A stretch of 64,000 nt of DNA. Source: Magicicada septendecula. Taxonomy: Eukaryota; Arthropoda; Insecta; Hemiptera; Cicadidae. Under the pieces are notes generated by a model. It was given only the letters and a program-made list of their open reading frames with translations, was not told the origin of the DNA and searched no databases. Shown here one piece after another: positions 23,479-35,849 of the stretch (position 1 is its first letter; each line of letters starts with the position of its first letter). The DNA lies in contig JAWRYS010001512.1 of NCBI GenBank assembly GCA_034769895.1, forward strand, positions 62,001 to 126,000, in the 5' to 3' direction. The translations under genes and the position numbers were made by a program.

Positions 23479-24013
23479 CGAGGGTAGAGTGAAAAGTTCC
23501 GGCCCTGACACAGATATAGCGCTACTATGCTCATTATATTGATCGTGGTGTATGATTCCATCCTGTGTATGCTGAATTTAGGTATTTCAAGTCAATGAGT
23601 TGATTAGTATTACTTTGACGGTACATCACAGTAAACGCCTCAAGTTTTGTTTTAACAGTGGCCAGTTTGGAAATTTGTGGCATCATTATTGTTCCAGTAA
23701 AGAATTGAAGTTTGAATTGCTTCCTCACCCAGTATTCTCATCCAAATTAACCTCGATCAACTTCTACCTCTTTCCTAACTTCAAAAAATGGCTCGGTGGA
23801 AAAGATTTACTAACGACAATCAAGTCAGTGATGCTGTAAGTGGCTACTTTAAGGACATCAACAAATCGGCTTATCAGTCTGGCATAACTGATATAGAACA
23901 TCATTGGGAAAAGAGAATAGAGCTAAATGTAGATTATGTTGAGAAATAGATGCAGATTCATTGAAAAAGTGGTGTTTTCTTATTCAGGCCCGGGACTTTT
24001 CACCCAACCCTTG
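23479..24013 (+). mobile_element. Truncated mariner element with transposase C-terminus
   Basis: Inverted ends gagggtagagtgaaaagttc (left) and, on the minus strand, aagggttgggtgaaaagtcc (right). Between them plus-strand translation gives LLPHPVFSSKL, FYLFPNFKKWLGGK, then a tail ending IELNVDYVEK, which is the C-terminal third of a mariner transposase including the third catalytic region (here Asn replaces the expected Asp). The N-terminal two thirds are deleted and a frameshift lies near 23800. A non-autonomous internal-deletion derivative. Confidence 0.85.
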
Positions 24014-24833
24014 TGTATAGTCTTGATTAATTTTAATTCCTATACACTATAATTATATCTTACACTAAATAATATGGATAAAAGAAGTATAGACTAGCTA
24101 GTAAAATTCTAGTATTAGAGGTATGGTATCTTAATGTTTCAGGCAATTTTGAAAGGGTGGCAGGAAACAAAATGTTTAAGACTCACTGCTTTAGGAAAAT
24201 GATACTGTCATATGAACTCATGCTTATGAAACTCTGTCTTTAAAATTCTTGATTACAAAGAGCTGGTCAGCAAAACTTATAGTACAGATACCTGATTTGT
24301 GTCCGCTTTCACTCTGGTACTATGATTTTACTTAAGTAAAACCTCGTATAAACAGATCCTTTATTTAAATGGAAATTCCCTGATCCCATGACTTTTTAGA
24401 GCTGAAAAACGTGTTAAATTTCATGGATTAAAAGGACTTGATCTAACACAAACATGGAAATAAAAATAAGCCTTTAAACAGAAACTTTCCAACATTCCAA
24501 AGTGCATTATAGTAAATCGTGGATAACTCAAATGTACATAGTTCGAACTTTTACTATAGTCTCTTGAATAACCTACGTAAAAACATCGTCTGTAATTCAA
24601 ACTTTTTTTTTGTTAATTCGAAGAAAAAACTTTTTTCAAGTTACAAAAAATCACTGGAATATAGGCTACACCACGTTTACAGACTGGGAGACATGACTGG
24701 GCTCTGATAAGTGAGTATCTCCTGTACCTGTGTATCTTTGTGGACAGATGCTTATGTCAAATTCATGAAATTGGGTAGGCCAATATTTCGCAATGTCTGT
24801 GCCAGGCTCATGCAGTGGTACCATCTGTCATTG
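24014..24833. other. No recognised gene
   Basis: AT-rich. Fragments such as aaaacctcgtataaacagat (24342) and aaatcgtggataactcaaat (24514) resemble pogo/Tigger-type ends, but no matching partner ends were found. Confidence 0.35.
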
Positions 24834-26020
24834 TGTAACGGGACATTTAGGCCTACCTGGGATAATATAAAAAAGTATTATGTTTGATAAAAATAATATT
24901 TTCGGATGTAATAATAATTTTGAGAAAACATGAAAAATAATATAAAATATTAATTTTGGGGAAAAGGAAACAACCGTATTTTCATGGATTATACAACGCA
25001 ATAGACAAACATGCGAAATTGGGCCAAGGTCAGCTCCAGTGACAAGCAAATTATGTAACATAACAACATACGATATTACGTCAGATCATACGTCACGCTG
25101 GAATGCATAGGAGTGTCAGCCGAACCTCACATACTGGCGTAGTGATACAAAACTAGAACAATAAGATTTGGTCATGTAACCGCGACCACTTCAGAAAATA
25201 GTCCAGTTTGCCTCGCCCAGTATAAAATTTGTCCGTGAGCCGGCCGGTCGCAAACAAAGTTATAAAATGTAAAATCGCGGGCGCCCGCAGTTCAAAAATG
25301 TGATTGAAAATCAAAATTATTTCCATACAAACAATATAAATAGACTGTGTTGTGACAAAAAATGTAATAACTGTTCGGCAATAAGAACCATGCAAAACGA
25401 AAGGTGCAAGATGACAGTAAAGAGGGGACGATTCCAGATCAACTCTTCGAACAGCTAAGTAATCTGCGGAATACTACCATATATTTGAAATCCAATATTT
25501 AAAAAATTACTAAAATACTCTAAATCAGTAAAAATGAGATCTCAAGGGCAAAGGGTGTATGAAAGGGGATAAATGTCTTTTTTGTAATATTCTAGAAGCG
25601 CTGGTTTGTGTTCTAGGAAATAGATTTTGTTTTTCAGTATCTCTAATTTACTCTAATGTGTAAAATCAGGCATTATAAATATTGTTATTGTATATCTAAC
25701 AAGTTGTATCAGAAAAAAAAAATGTTGAGTAGAAAATGGGAATTGAATGACTTGTAGTAATGACTGTTTTGTAGTAAAAAATGAGTTTGGGGCATATGCA
25801 TAATAAACGAAATCATGAGAGGAATTCAAGTATTTAGTCTATTTTATTCAAATAACCATAATCTGTTCTCCTGTTCGCTGAAAAGAATCCTGGTAAGTAA
25901 CAAATTTTATATATATTTGGCAAACCTTAAAGATGTCGTCTGAACAAAAAAGACGCTAACAAGTGATTATGTGAAAATAAATAGTAAATAAATAATTAAA
26001 GTAATAAAATTATAGTTACA
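24834..26020 (+). repeat. Outer element 5' LTR
   Basis: TGTAACGGGACATT...TATAGTTACA, 1,187 bases. Nearly identical to 44533-45718. Confidence 0.95.
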
Positions 26021-26021
26021 A

Positions 26022-26040
26022 TTGGCGCCCGAACTGGGAC
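26022..26040 (+). promoter_or_regulatory. Primer binding site, tRNA-Lys type
   Basis: tggcgcccgaactgggac starts two to three bases after the LTR end. It matches the 3' end of tRNA-Lys3 as used by many retroelements, with one difference (ct for ca). Confidence 0.85.
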
Positions 26041-26068
26041 ATTTATATAAAGAAATTTTATATAAATA

Positions 26069-27446
26069 CAGTGGAAATCGTTTAACGCGAAAACGGTTAC
26101 CACAAAATATCGGTTAACACGAAATACCACTCGGGTACCGATCGCCGTTTGTTATGTACAATGTATTATTTGTACGGTTAACACAAAAGGTTTACCTGAA
26201 AAATATCGGTCAACACGAAAAATTTTTGTTAAAAATAATTTTTTTTTGGCTGGCTTTTAAGTAACTGCATACAAAATAAAGCCACACAAGTACGCCCAAA
26301 AGCTTGTTTTCGATGTAACGGAATCCATTCTTCATCTCTCAAAGAGAAAGAGCAGGTAGTGACCATAGTTTGTTTTGTCTACCTGTTTTGTTTTGTCTTC
26401 AGTACCAAGTTCTATTTACAGTACGTACTGTATACAGTGTATCGTTGTTTACGAGAAACCATAGCCTCTCCTTCAGCACCAAATGTGTTGTTCATTGACC
26501 GCAAATAAACCGTTATCGCTTACATTAACTACCTACTCTATAGGGTGTGGTGAGTTCAGTTCAGTTGTATTCTGTGCGTGTAGCCTACAGCGGTGGTAAA
26601 GTTTGCGGTACGGTACCGATAACATTTTATTGTAAAAAATTTACTCAGTTGTGAGGATTAACTGTTTACTTTTTTACTGTACAAACTTCTTAGTCTTTTA
26701 CAGCCAGTTAAGTGACGTTAAGCGTGTGACGTGTACGTGTTAAGTGAAGTTACGCTTTCGTAAATTACGTTTTTGCAGTCCGGAAGTAAAATGGAGAAGA
26801 AAGTGCGTAAACAAAGTGCCCTCTCTTTAGAAAAAAAAGTTGAACTCCTCCAAGCTGTTAATGAGGGTATTCGAACTAAAACAGAAATCTGTAAAACATT
26901 CGGTATACCAAACTCGACGTTATCCACGATTGACACGGAAAACTTGATACGGAAAATGATAGTGAAACTGTTCCTACCGCTACCGATATGCTTTCGTTGC
27001 TGAGCCGTGTTCGTCGATATTTTGAAGCCAACTCGGAAGGTGAAATGTTTGAACACGTTGATAAATTAGAACAATTTGTTGAAAATAAAATAGTGCAAAA
27101 TTGTGTGCAAAAGAAAATAACGAATTATTTTAAATAAAGATAAACAAGAAAACTACGGTAAAGTTGAAAGACATACAGTAGTCTATAAGAAAACCTAAAT
27201 CATGGGACTAAATTTAGAACAGCTAATAATAATTTTAAGAAAAATTAACAATAGTAAACCATGAGGATAAATAAAAGGTTGTAGGCCTATTTGTTGCATT
27301 TTACTAGACAGTACAATAAATAATCTACAGTACACTATTTGTTCACTTCCTCATTTTGTTTCACTTTTTGTTCGCTTAACGCGAAATTCGGTTTACACGA
27401 AAAAAATAACTGGTCCCCGTCATTTCGTGTTAACCGATTGCCACTG
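26069..27446 (+). mobile_element. Internally deleted pogo/Tigger element
   Basis: Ends cagtggaaatcgtttaacgc and (minus strand) cagtggcaatcggttaacac, flanked by TA at 26067-26068 and 27447-27448. Inserted in the leader of the outer LTR element just after the primer site. It encodes only the two extremes of a Tigger transposase. Confidence 0.9.
26791..27138 (+). pseudogene. Tigger/pogo transposase with the DDE core deleted
   Basis: Starts at ATG 26791. The first 50 codons (MEKKVRKQSALSLEKKVELL, then EICKTFGIPNSTLSTI) form the CENP-B/Psq-type helix-turn-helix that binds the transposon ends. The frame then shifts near 26945. In another frame the protein resumes as a C-terminal tail (MLSLLSRVRRYFEANSEGE, then EHVDKLEQFVENKI) ending at a stop near 27138. 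The CENPB-type DNA-binding half and the entire DDE nuclease, about 350-400 residues, are missing. It therefore cannot catalyse transposition, though the DNA-binding domain alone could in principle still bind TIRs. Confidence 0.8.
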
Positions 27447-27632
27447 TATAGGCCTACTTGGAGAGCAGAATGGTTGTTTGAAATAAATAATGTATAAATA
27501 AAAGATAAAAGGTACGTATGAGGTTACGAGAAGTAACGTAAAGTGTTGTGTAAATAGAATACATTGTATGTTATGAGTATATGTTATATATGTTAGTATT
27601 TTGATATAAAAGAAATAACTTTACCATTAAAA

Positions 27633-27809
27633 ATGGAAAATAAAGAAATAAATTTAGAAAACACTGACAGATTCAATGATAATGAGTGAAGCCAAAGCAG
27701 AATCTACTCCTGTAATAAGTAAAGTAAAAGAATTGTCAATGGACGATATATATAATTTCATGAAAACAATATCTGATAACTTGAGTAGTGATATCAATAA
27801 AATGAATAG
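27633..27809 (+). pseudogene. Outer element Gag, N-terminal part before insertion
   Basis: Starts with ATG at 27633 (MENKEINLENTD), with one frameshift near 27686. The segment SMDDIYNFMKTISDN resembles SVNDIFNFMRAMSDD of the inner element's Gag. The frame is cut at 27809 by the 2.9-kb insert; the sequence at 30734 continues it in the same frame. Confidence 0.75.
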
Positions 27810-30729
27810 TGTAACGTCACAGAACGTTCCATAAAGGAAATTAATTGCAAAGTAAATTATCATAAGAGGAAGGTGAGATGAACAGTATCGAACCCAAGTA
27901 ATCCAAAAAATTTTGTAATATTGTCCGATAATTAATATCATTAACATGAAAAAACGACAAAGACAATGACCAAGACTCAAACCCCATATATATTGTTTAA
28001 GTGAAGAACAGTGTAAAACTGATAATGTACTATAAGAGAAACAGATAATCTCAGAAATGACCAAAATGAAGTCATGACATATTAAGAAATGTAACTCTGA
28101 ATAGGGTATAAAAAACTATTTATTGTGAGTTAATGGACAAGATCTATTATTATACTTTGTAATATAAATGAAATAAATGTATGATTTGAATACATCATTA
28201 AAAAGGATGTAAGTTAAAATAAAAAAATATATAAATGTTATGACAAAAAAACCAAGGGTTTAGGAGGTGAGACCAATCACTCAGATTTTATGTGAAAATT
28301 AATTATTATAGAATTAATATAAAAACTGTATGTAAATGTCAATTAGACAAAGACAAACAAATTATTTTGAATAGAGAAAGCTGTAAATTGATTAGAAGTC
28401 AATTAAAATAATCAAAAACAGTGTTAAACTGAAAACATGTGATGAACATATAAAATTGTAAATTTATGAATTTAATGTTGTCAAAATGCAACAAAATTGT
28501 ATTCTAAAGTTGAACCACAATATAAAGTAACTATACTTATATATATGACCACCTAAAACACTTTAACAGTCAAGTTATGAAACTATTTACCTATACCATA
28601 CCGGGCTGAGGCCAAAAAACAATCACAAAAATAGTCATATTTGACAGACTAATTGTAGAATATTAGAAAAAATAAAGGAAAAAGGTACCATCCTATAATG
28701 TACAATGGAAACATACTTGCTCAATTGAAGACAAGCTTAATTCATAGAGAATTTTTAAATATAAAAGTGAGAATTGTCACACAAAGAAAATAACTCATCT
28801 GTGCAAAACAGTAAGATGCTAAGTAATATTACAGTAAAAACAAAATGTATTAGGATAAACCAGGTATTCCCAAAGATAAACAATAAACAAACTCTAAGTG
28901 AATACCCAAAAAATCCCATATATAATACCGAAAAAGACAAATTATTGTAAAAAACCAGTGACAAAACACCTAGGCCATATGTAATGCCTACACAAAAGTG
29001 AACTTATTTATATGTTATATGTTTTAATATTTGTTTATTTTGTTATGAAAAGATAATTATGTTATGTATTAATGTTATAGCAAGAACCAAGCAACTTCAT
29101 AACATTTTAATAATTAGAAAATTAGAATTTTGTGCAAACACTACAAGGTAAGAATTGTATTTTATGTTAATTTATTAGATTTAATTTGTTCAAAACCAAT
29201 CGTGAATGGTATCATTTTATTCAGTTGAAAGCAGAGAATCCAAAAATAATAATGACATGCAGATTGTAAGTAGTTCTGTAAAATTGTTTGACAAATACCA
29301 GAATAATTTCAGTAATATCCTTGAGTATGAAGAATAAGAAGTTTTTGTTCTAAAGCTTGTACGGAAGTCAAATTTGTTCTATGATGTTCTATTTGCATAT
29401 TCTCGAACGTTCCAGAAGAAAATTTTACTCAAAAATACCGGAAGTTCATGTTTAAAAATTAAAACAATGAGCCTTACAGAGTATAAAAGGAAGACGAAAT
29501 TTGACAGAAAAAACACTTTATGCTTTGAATCCACAAGAGACTCATCACCTTCGAATCCGATCATCTCGTCCAAGGCGAAGTCGAAGAACAAGAATTCAAC
29601 CCGAGAACACAGAAAGGCTTTTTCCCGTACATGACAAAAGACTGACTTAACCTATATAAGGAGTATACGCTAACGTGTTGTTGAATAGAGCAGCAACACG
29701 CCATATTTAATAGAAACGCACACAGCCAGATATCCAGCGGCCCTGAAAAGGACCGATTTTAATAGAGAAAATCAATTTTTGCTGGTATTTGCTAAGACAA
29801 ACCGACTTTGACAAAATTCCCAAAATAATGTACTGACACGAGCCTTCTACATTGAGTTTGGAACTAGCGCTGAGACGGCAGAATAGAGAAATCACGCAGT
29901 CAGCTGTTCGCCGCCGCCAGAATTCAAAGCATAGAAACAGTACGAATTTATTTCAATCGTGCGGAGTTTTAAAACCGTAATTTGACTTATAAATAATTAC
30001 CAGTGCGTGAGGAACGTAAACACGAAGAGGCGCAAGATTGGAAACGTCCCCAAGAACAGTGTCCAGTGAACGAAATACTTACCCACCGGAACGTGAGTTG
30101 TTCAAAAGTTAAAATCATTTTTACCTGGTATCATTGTCACACAGTTGTACTACACACGTCAAACACCTTCAAATCACACAATTTTTGTAAAGCATCCCAC
30201 TGATTTGTCTTGATAGTTCAAAGGAGTCACGTCCTGAGTATAAAGTTTTTTCATACATTAAATTCATGCTATTCAACTGAGCAATAAAATTTTTATCATC
30301 CGATACTTATATAAAAAACTTGTCAATAAATTTTTTGTAACTCTGCAATTTTGTTTAATTTGAGTGTTAGTCCTTCAGACGATTTTTATGAAAAGAAAGA
30401 TCATTAAACATACGTTATTTACAATTCAAACTGTCTCGTTTACATTTTTTGTATAATTAATTTAACAACTAAAAAATCAAATTTTAATAATAATAATTTC
30501 TTGGAACAAATATCCAAGTGGCGCCCACATACACATATTAGCATAAGTTGTGTTTGCAGGACAACATCGTCGCAGAGAAACCAGCCATTAGTAAGTACTA
30601 AAAGTGCGCAGAGTGTAACACCCGACATCACAACAAAACAACACACAATTTCTTTTTGTTATAAATTGACGAATCCAACGTGAGGCAACGAGGGAAAGAC
30701 TTGACGAACACAATATCTGGTTGGTTATA
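27810..30729 (+). mobile_element. LTR-like insertion inside outer gag (2.9 kb)
   Basis: Flanked by the 4-base duplication atag (27806-27809 and 30730-30733). Removing the block plus one copy leaves the Gag frame open across the junction. It begins TGTAACGTCAC and ends GGTTATA, close to the TG...CA form. It is non-coding, has a TATA-like promoter (ctatataagga at 29652) and no second LTR, so I read it as a long solo LTR. A primer-site-like tggcgccca at 30524 is either coincidence or evidence of a more complex structure. Confidence 0.6.
29650..29663 (+). promoter_or_regulatory. TATA-like promoter in the 2.9-kb insert
   Basis: cctatataaggagt is the best TATA box seen in the insert. It lies 1.8 kb from its left end and about 1.1 kb from its right end, consistent with a U3-R-U5 order in a long LTR. 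Confidence 0.35.
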
Positions 30730-32137
30730 ATAGTAATATTAACGTAAAATTTGACGTTCAGAATAGCGAAATCAATGAAATAAAAAGTAATGTCAACGAG
30801 AAATTTGATGAAATTAGAGATGAAATAAAACAACAAAATATTAATTTTAGTAAACAAGTGAAAGAGATTAATACATGTTATGATAGTATTAAAGAACAAA
30901 TCTTAGAATCAGTAAACCATAAGTTTGATGAACAAATCAATGAATTAACAGAAAATATTGAAAGTAAACTAAATAATGTAAATGAACAAATGACAAATCA
31001 AATTAAAATTCAAGTTAAAGAACAGAGTGTAGAGATAGAAAGTAAGTGTATTAGTAAAATTAATGAAAATAATGATGACATAAAAATTAAGATAGTGGAG
31101 GTAGAGAATGTATGTAAACAATCAATACAGGAGAGTATGGGGGTTATGAATAAACATAACCTTCAATATGAAAGTAAATATGATAATAAACTTAGCATAA
31201 TAGAACAAGATATAATAGAAATTAAAGACGAATTACATGTGGCAGTGAGCCAAAATTTAAATAATGTTGCGGAGCAATATTATATACTCGCGAAGCAAAA
31301 GATGATATTGAACTTGAACAATTTTGTTGTGATAACCGGAGAGTACACCCGATGCAGTTCTTGAGTAGGGTAAGGGAATTTAACTGTTTTAATAGCAGTA
31401 GTTGGGAGGTAAATTTATTAAAGATTTTAAAATGTTTTAAGGGCAGTTCTGAAATATGGGCTGAAGTACATAGAACAGAGTGGGGTAGTTATGAGAATTT
31501 CGAGGCAGCATTCCGAAATAAATATTGGTCTGAAGAGGACCAAGAAATCTTACGAAGTAGAATCATGGGTACAGGGAATTTTGGGGGTCATAACAACAAC
31601 ATAATCATATACATAATGAGGATATTTAACGAGGCGAAATATTTAGAACCGCCATTGTCGTTTCGGTCGTTTGTCAGACATATTAGTAAACACCTGCCTA
31701 GGGAGGTACAAATTACCTTGATGACTAGAGAGGTAGCGGACATAAATGAGTTGGAAAATATATTAGACGTATTTCAGAACATTAGGGACCGTGAAGTAGG
31801 TAAGCGTCCCAACCAATCAGGTATGAACAATAACAGTCATTATACGCCACAAAGAGGGTCACCACAGGGGCATGCATACAATAAACAAGAAAATCATAGT
31901 CGAGACGTGGGATGGAAATGTACGGGATGCTCGGGCGAGAATTACATCGGTAGAGATTTTTGTTTCAGGTGTAGGAAACCAAGGCCGAATCAGCGGGGCG
32001 GAAATACGTCGTCGCATAACAACATACAGCAGCAGGCTGGAGATGACCGCGGGGGAACATCGAGGAACAATGGAGTTCATAACCAGCATGAGAAGGGGTA
32101 CCGGCAGAGCAGGACCACCGCCAGAATGGAAAACTGA
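30730..32137 (+). pseudogene. Outer element Gag, main part with RanBP2-type zinc finger
   Basis: Structural protein that packages the element RNA. Up to about 31300 it is a long charged coiled coil (Asn/Lys/Glu heptads). A one-base loss near 31300 shifts to the frame 31352-32137, which holds the capsid-like part (FLSRVREFN, then FRNKYWSEEDQEILRSRI, then LEPPLSFRSFVRHISKHLP). After a Gln/Asn-rich linker comes a W-x-C-x2-C-x3-N-x6-C-x2-C module at 31910-31986, the exact RanBP2-type zinc-finger pattern. The C-terminus is Arg/Gly/Asn-rich. The usual Gag CCHC knuckle is absent. The RanBP2 finger binds single-stranded RNA in known proteins, so it may replace the knuckle for RNA packaging (inference). 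Confidence 0.85.
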
Positions 32138-32288
32138 GGCCGACAATGGAAGCAAGGACCCCACCATTGTCCACAGGGAACAACAGGGTCCAGGTAACCG
32201 ATGAATATCATAATAATGTGATACAAATGGATATGACGAAGGAGTTGTTGGAAGAAGATGACACAAAAGTCTGGAAATCAAAACCGGA

Positions 32289-32876
32289 TTGACGGAGGTA
32301 ATCGTCACCATAGAAGGTAAGAATTTTAAAACATTAATCGATACAGGAAGTGAAATATCAGTAATTTCTGAAAATGTAATGGGAGAATTAAAAGAAATAA
32401 ATAAAAATATACCATCATTACCAGTTGCGGGCGTAACAGTAGCGGGGGTAACCGGAGTACGGAGTAAAAGAGTTACTAAACAAGTACAATTAAATATATT
32501 CCTTAATGAAACTGAATTTGAAAATACCTTTCTAGTAGTTAAGAGACTGAGTTTAGATGTAATATTAGGGAATGATTTTTTGGAGAGAAATGGGGCAGTA
32601 ATAGATTTTAATAAATGGATAGTAGAATTTAATAATGGGAGTGAACCAGTCAGGGTTAATTTTAAGAGGGTGTTAGATGAAGTTAGAGTTACGGGAGTAA
32701 AAATGATACAAAAGCGGGTAGGCGATGGGGATATAGAAACAAAAGTTAATATATGTCGAGAGAGTGAGATTGTAGAAAGTGTGGAGGGAGAGATGCATGT
32801 GAGTGATGAGAGAGTATGGGAAAATAGGGCGGATATATTTTTTAATGAGGGTGGAGTTGTAGGGAGTCCCCAATGA
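32289..32876 (+). pseudogene. Outer element retropepsin-type protease
   Basis: Aspartic protease that would cleave the Gag-Pol polyprotein. The active-site motif LIDTGSEISVIS is at about 32335-32370 and the flap-to-end motif VILGNDFLERNGAVIDF at about 32560-32610. The catalytic DTG is intact. The frame runs on to 32876 and then changes frame into RT, probably by a small indel, since the RT domain would normally continue in the same polyprotein. Confidence 0.88.
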
Positions 32877-34779
32877 CAGGAGTTGTGGGCAGTTGTGGAG
32901 CGTTTAGAGATGTGTTTGTGGAGTTGCCTGGAAAAGCCAGGGACTATGTATGTGAGCTGAAGGTTCGGGAACATTCACCCTACATGCAGAGGAGTTATCC
33001 AGTGCCATTTTCAAAGAGGAGAGCAGTGCAAGAGGAGTTGGATAGAATGATGGAGGGAGACGTTATTGAGAGATCGATATCGCCTTACTCGAACCCATTA
33101 GTGGTAGTAATAAAGAAGGATGGAAAGGTAAGATTATGTTTAGATGCTAGAAAAATAAATCAGATTATTATACCTGACCAGGAGTCACCGGAACCTATAC
33201 ATGAGATTTTTCAGAAATTTAGTGGGGTCAAGTACATGACGTCTTTGGATTTAACAGCAGGATACTGGCAGGTGCCATTAGCAGCCGAGAGTCGGAGGTA
33301 TACTGCATTTCTCTTCAATGGTGAGAATTACCAGTTTAAGCGTTTGCCTTTTGGGCTAAACACTAGTGTAGTGAGCTTTATAAAATGTTTAGATATGATA
33401 TTACAACCTAAGGACTTAGATTTTTTTGACTGTATACGTTGATGACATATTAATAGCGTCAAGAACATTCGCAGAACATATTGAATATGTATTAGATAAA
33501 TTGCAAAATGGGTTTTAACAGTTAATTGGGAGAAGTCGAAGTTTCTACAAACTGAAATACATTTTTTGGGTTTTATTATAACTCCAGAGGGAATTCTAGC
33601 TAACCCTGATAAAGTAGAAGCTATAATGCGCTTTCCAGAACCTAAGAATATTAAACAGCTACAAAGTTTTTTGGGTCTGTGTAATTTCTATAGAAAATTC
33701 CAGAAAAATTATGCACAGACGACAGCAAGGTTAAGTGCCGTACTACAGAAAAATAAACAATGGAAATGGGGAGAGAAGAAAAGGGATGCATTCGAGGAGA
33801 TAAAGAAAAAATTTACAAATATGATAATGATGAATCACCCTGATTTCTTGAAAACCTTTTATTTACAGACTGACGCCAGTAACGTCGCCCTGGGAGCGGA
33901 GTTGTATCAGGAGGATAGCGACAAAGAGCACCACACGATAGCTTACGCCAGCAGATCCCTATTGGCAGCTGAAAGAAATTATACAACTACGGAGAAGGAG
34001 TTCCTGAGTATCGTGTTTGCTGTAGGGAAGTTTCGCACGTACATCTTGGGAAACAAGACAGTTATCAGGACGGATCACAAAGCACTATCATTTTTGAACT
34101 CATGCAGATTAACCCATAGCCGTCTAACCAAGTGGGTACTTACTTTACAGGAATACAATTTTTCATGGGAGTATATTAAGGGGACAGACAATAAAGTACC
34201 AGACACTCTTTCCAGGGTAGATATCGTAGAAAATGAAACAGGGAGGGATCTCAAGGAGATAGAAATTTTTCGATTAACAAGGGAGGATAGAATTTTTGGT
34301 GAGGAATTAAGGGGTATTAAGAGCATGTAAAGATCTGAAAACAAATCGGGTAAAATAATCGCTAGTTTAGAAGCGGATGTAGAGGGGTCTGAATATAATG
34401 CACGTTTCCAAATATATCAGGGCATTCTGTTCAAAAAAGTAGAAGGGGGTGAACGTGATTGGAGATTAGTTGTACCAGAAGGGTTAATAGATAGAATTAT
34501 TTGGGATTGCCATATAAGGTATGGGCATTTTGGGGCAAAAAAGTGTACTAATGTTTTAAAAGAGTCATGTGTTTTTAAGAATATGGAGAGGCGAGTACGA
34601 AGGGTGTTACGGGTATGTGATTTGTGTCAGAGGTCTAAGGTAGTGAATTATAGGGTAGAAGGGGAGTTGAATTATATTAAGGTGGAGAGACCGTTTGATT
34701 TAGTTGCTGTAGATTTGTATGGGCCATTGCCCAAGGGTAGGGGTGGAGTAATGTATGTTTTTGTTGTTTTAGACACTTT
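32873..34779 (+). pseudogene. Outer element reverse transcriptase, RNase H and integrase N-terminal half
   Basis: RT: YSNPLVVVIKKDGKVRLCLD (33080-33140), TSLDLTAGYWQV (first Asp, 33240), FKRLPFGL and the catalytic YVDD at about 33433-33444. Frame breaks lie at a six-T run (33421-33426) and near 33510. RNase H follows: TDASNVALGAEL (33870), TTEKEFLSIVFA, RTDHKALSFL (34070) and a VPDTLSR tail (34198). A single in-frame TAA at 34327-34329 ends this part. The frame then continues as integrase: zinc-binding HIRYGHFG ... CDLCQRSK (34510-34640) and the first catalytic Asp in VAVDLYGPLP (34700). The inner LTR element interrupts at 34780. Confidence 0.92.
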
Positions 34780-35798
34780 TGAAACTATGTAAACTACTGC
34801 AAATTAATAAAATACTCGTGTCCCTGTATTCGGGCACCACCGAAACTATATTAATTAGTGCAGATATTAAACTCTTACCAAGGTTCTACAGACAAACACA
34901 GGATTATTTTAAGGTTACCAGTGCACATATAAATATGCAGTTCATTTTAAAACAAATCGCTTCTAGTTTATTAACCAAATTAATTACTTCATCAATTAAA
35001 CACTAGTCTATTACTTTATATTAGTAATACATTGAATTCAAACAAATTAATAAATGAAATCTTTCTTAACCTATAACAAATTATATATTTTTGAATAAAC
35101 CAGTACGTTTTTACCTCTTTTCCCCTTGCTCTTATATTTAATATTAAAAAAAAACCTTTTTCTTAGAGATCCCTATTTGTTTTTACGTTTTAAGTTTTCG
35201 TTTTATGATGAATAATCATCATTTACCTAACATTGATTTAAGTGTTAATATGCTGTGAGTTTAGTTACCCATCCATTATGTTTTCTTATGGTTTGTTACG
35301 CCATCTCGTGATAACCACTTTCTTCGTTTTTTACGCACTCTGGCACTATTGACATCGAGTTTGGTTGTTGTTAACTACTTTATGCACTATAATGTTTTAT
35401 TTTGAACTGGATGCACTGGAAGATGTATACTGTATATTTATTTATATAACCGCTATATAGTTCGTACACTTTTTTATACATGTTCTACTGCTTTAATAGA
35501 TAGACCGAATTTATCTTACGGCCTATCTTACACCCGAGGCCACCGTTTTTCTTAACAAACTGTATGCTGCTCCTGACTGTCTGATGTTACTTCTGTGGTG
35601 ATAATCTGCCTACTGTGATTCACAGGGGAGACTGCTACTGGGGCTATTATGTAAGATGTCTAGTCTAGTTGTCTAGACATGAGTTGTTTATGCTAACATT
35701 GTGTTGCACTGGGGCACCTCACAGGTGGATACTGACAATTAAATATTAAAACTGATTGAAATTAAAATTGGTGTAGCACACAATTCTGTACCGTTACA
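34780..35798 (-). repeat. Inner element 3' LTR
   Basis: Minus strand TGTAACGGTACAG...TAGTTTCA, 1,019 bases. It lacks about 26 bases (two short deletions near 34877-34910) present in the other copy; the rest is nearly identical. Confidence 0.93.
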
Positions 35799-35849
35799 AT
35801 ACCCCTCCCCAATGAGAGGTTGTAGGCTGAAGCATACAAACTCTCATTG
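35799..35849 (-). promoter_or_regulatory. Inner element purine tract and conserved hairpin
   Basis: On the minus strand a hairpin (35810-35849; 18-base arms, four-base loop, two mismatches) runs straight into the purine tract ggggaggggt that abuts the LTR and primes plus-strand DNA. The same arrangement occurs in the outer element. Confidence 0.75.

Noticed and set aside
24828..25395. Two open frames repeated at 44518-45094
   Set aside because: They lie wholly in the LTRs, run on the minus strand and resemble no protein; being present in both copies only reflects LTR identity.
30524..30541. Primer-binding-site-like tggcgcccacatacaca
   Set aside because: Only the first ten bases fit, and the flanking atag duplication with in-register Gag places the element end at 30729. 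Kept as a doubt in the findings.
31859..32974. 371-codon minus-strand open frame
   Set aside because: It is the antisense of the clearly assigned Gag and protease of the outer element and has no recognisable motif.
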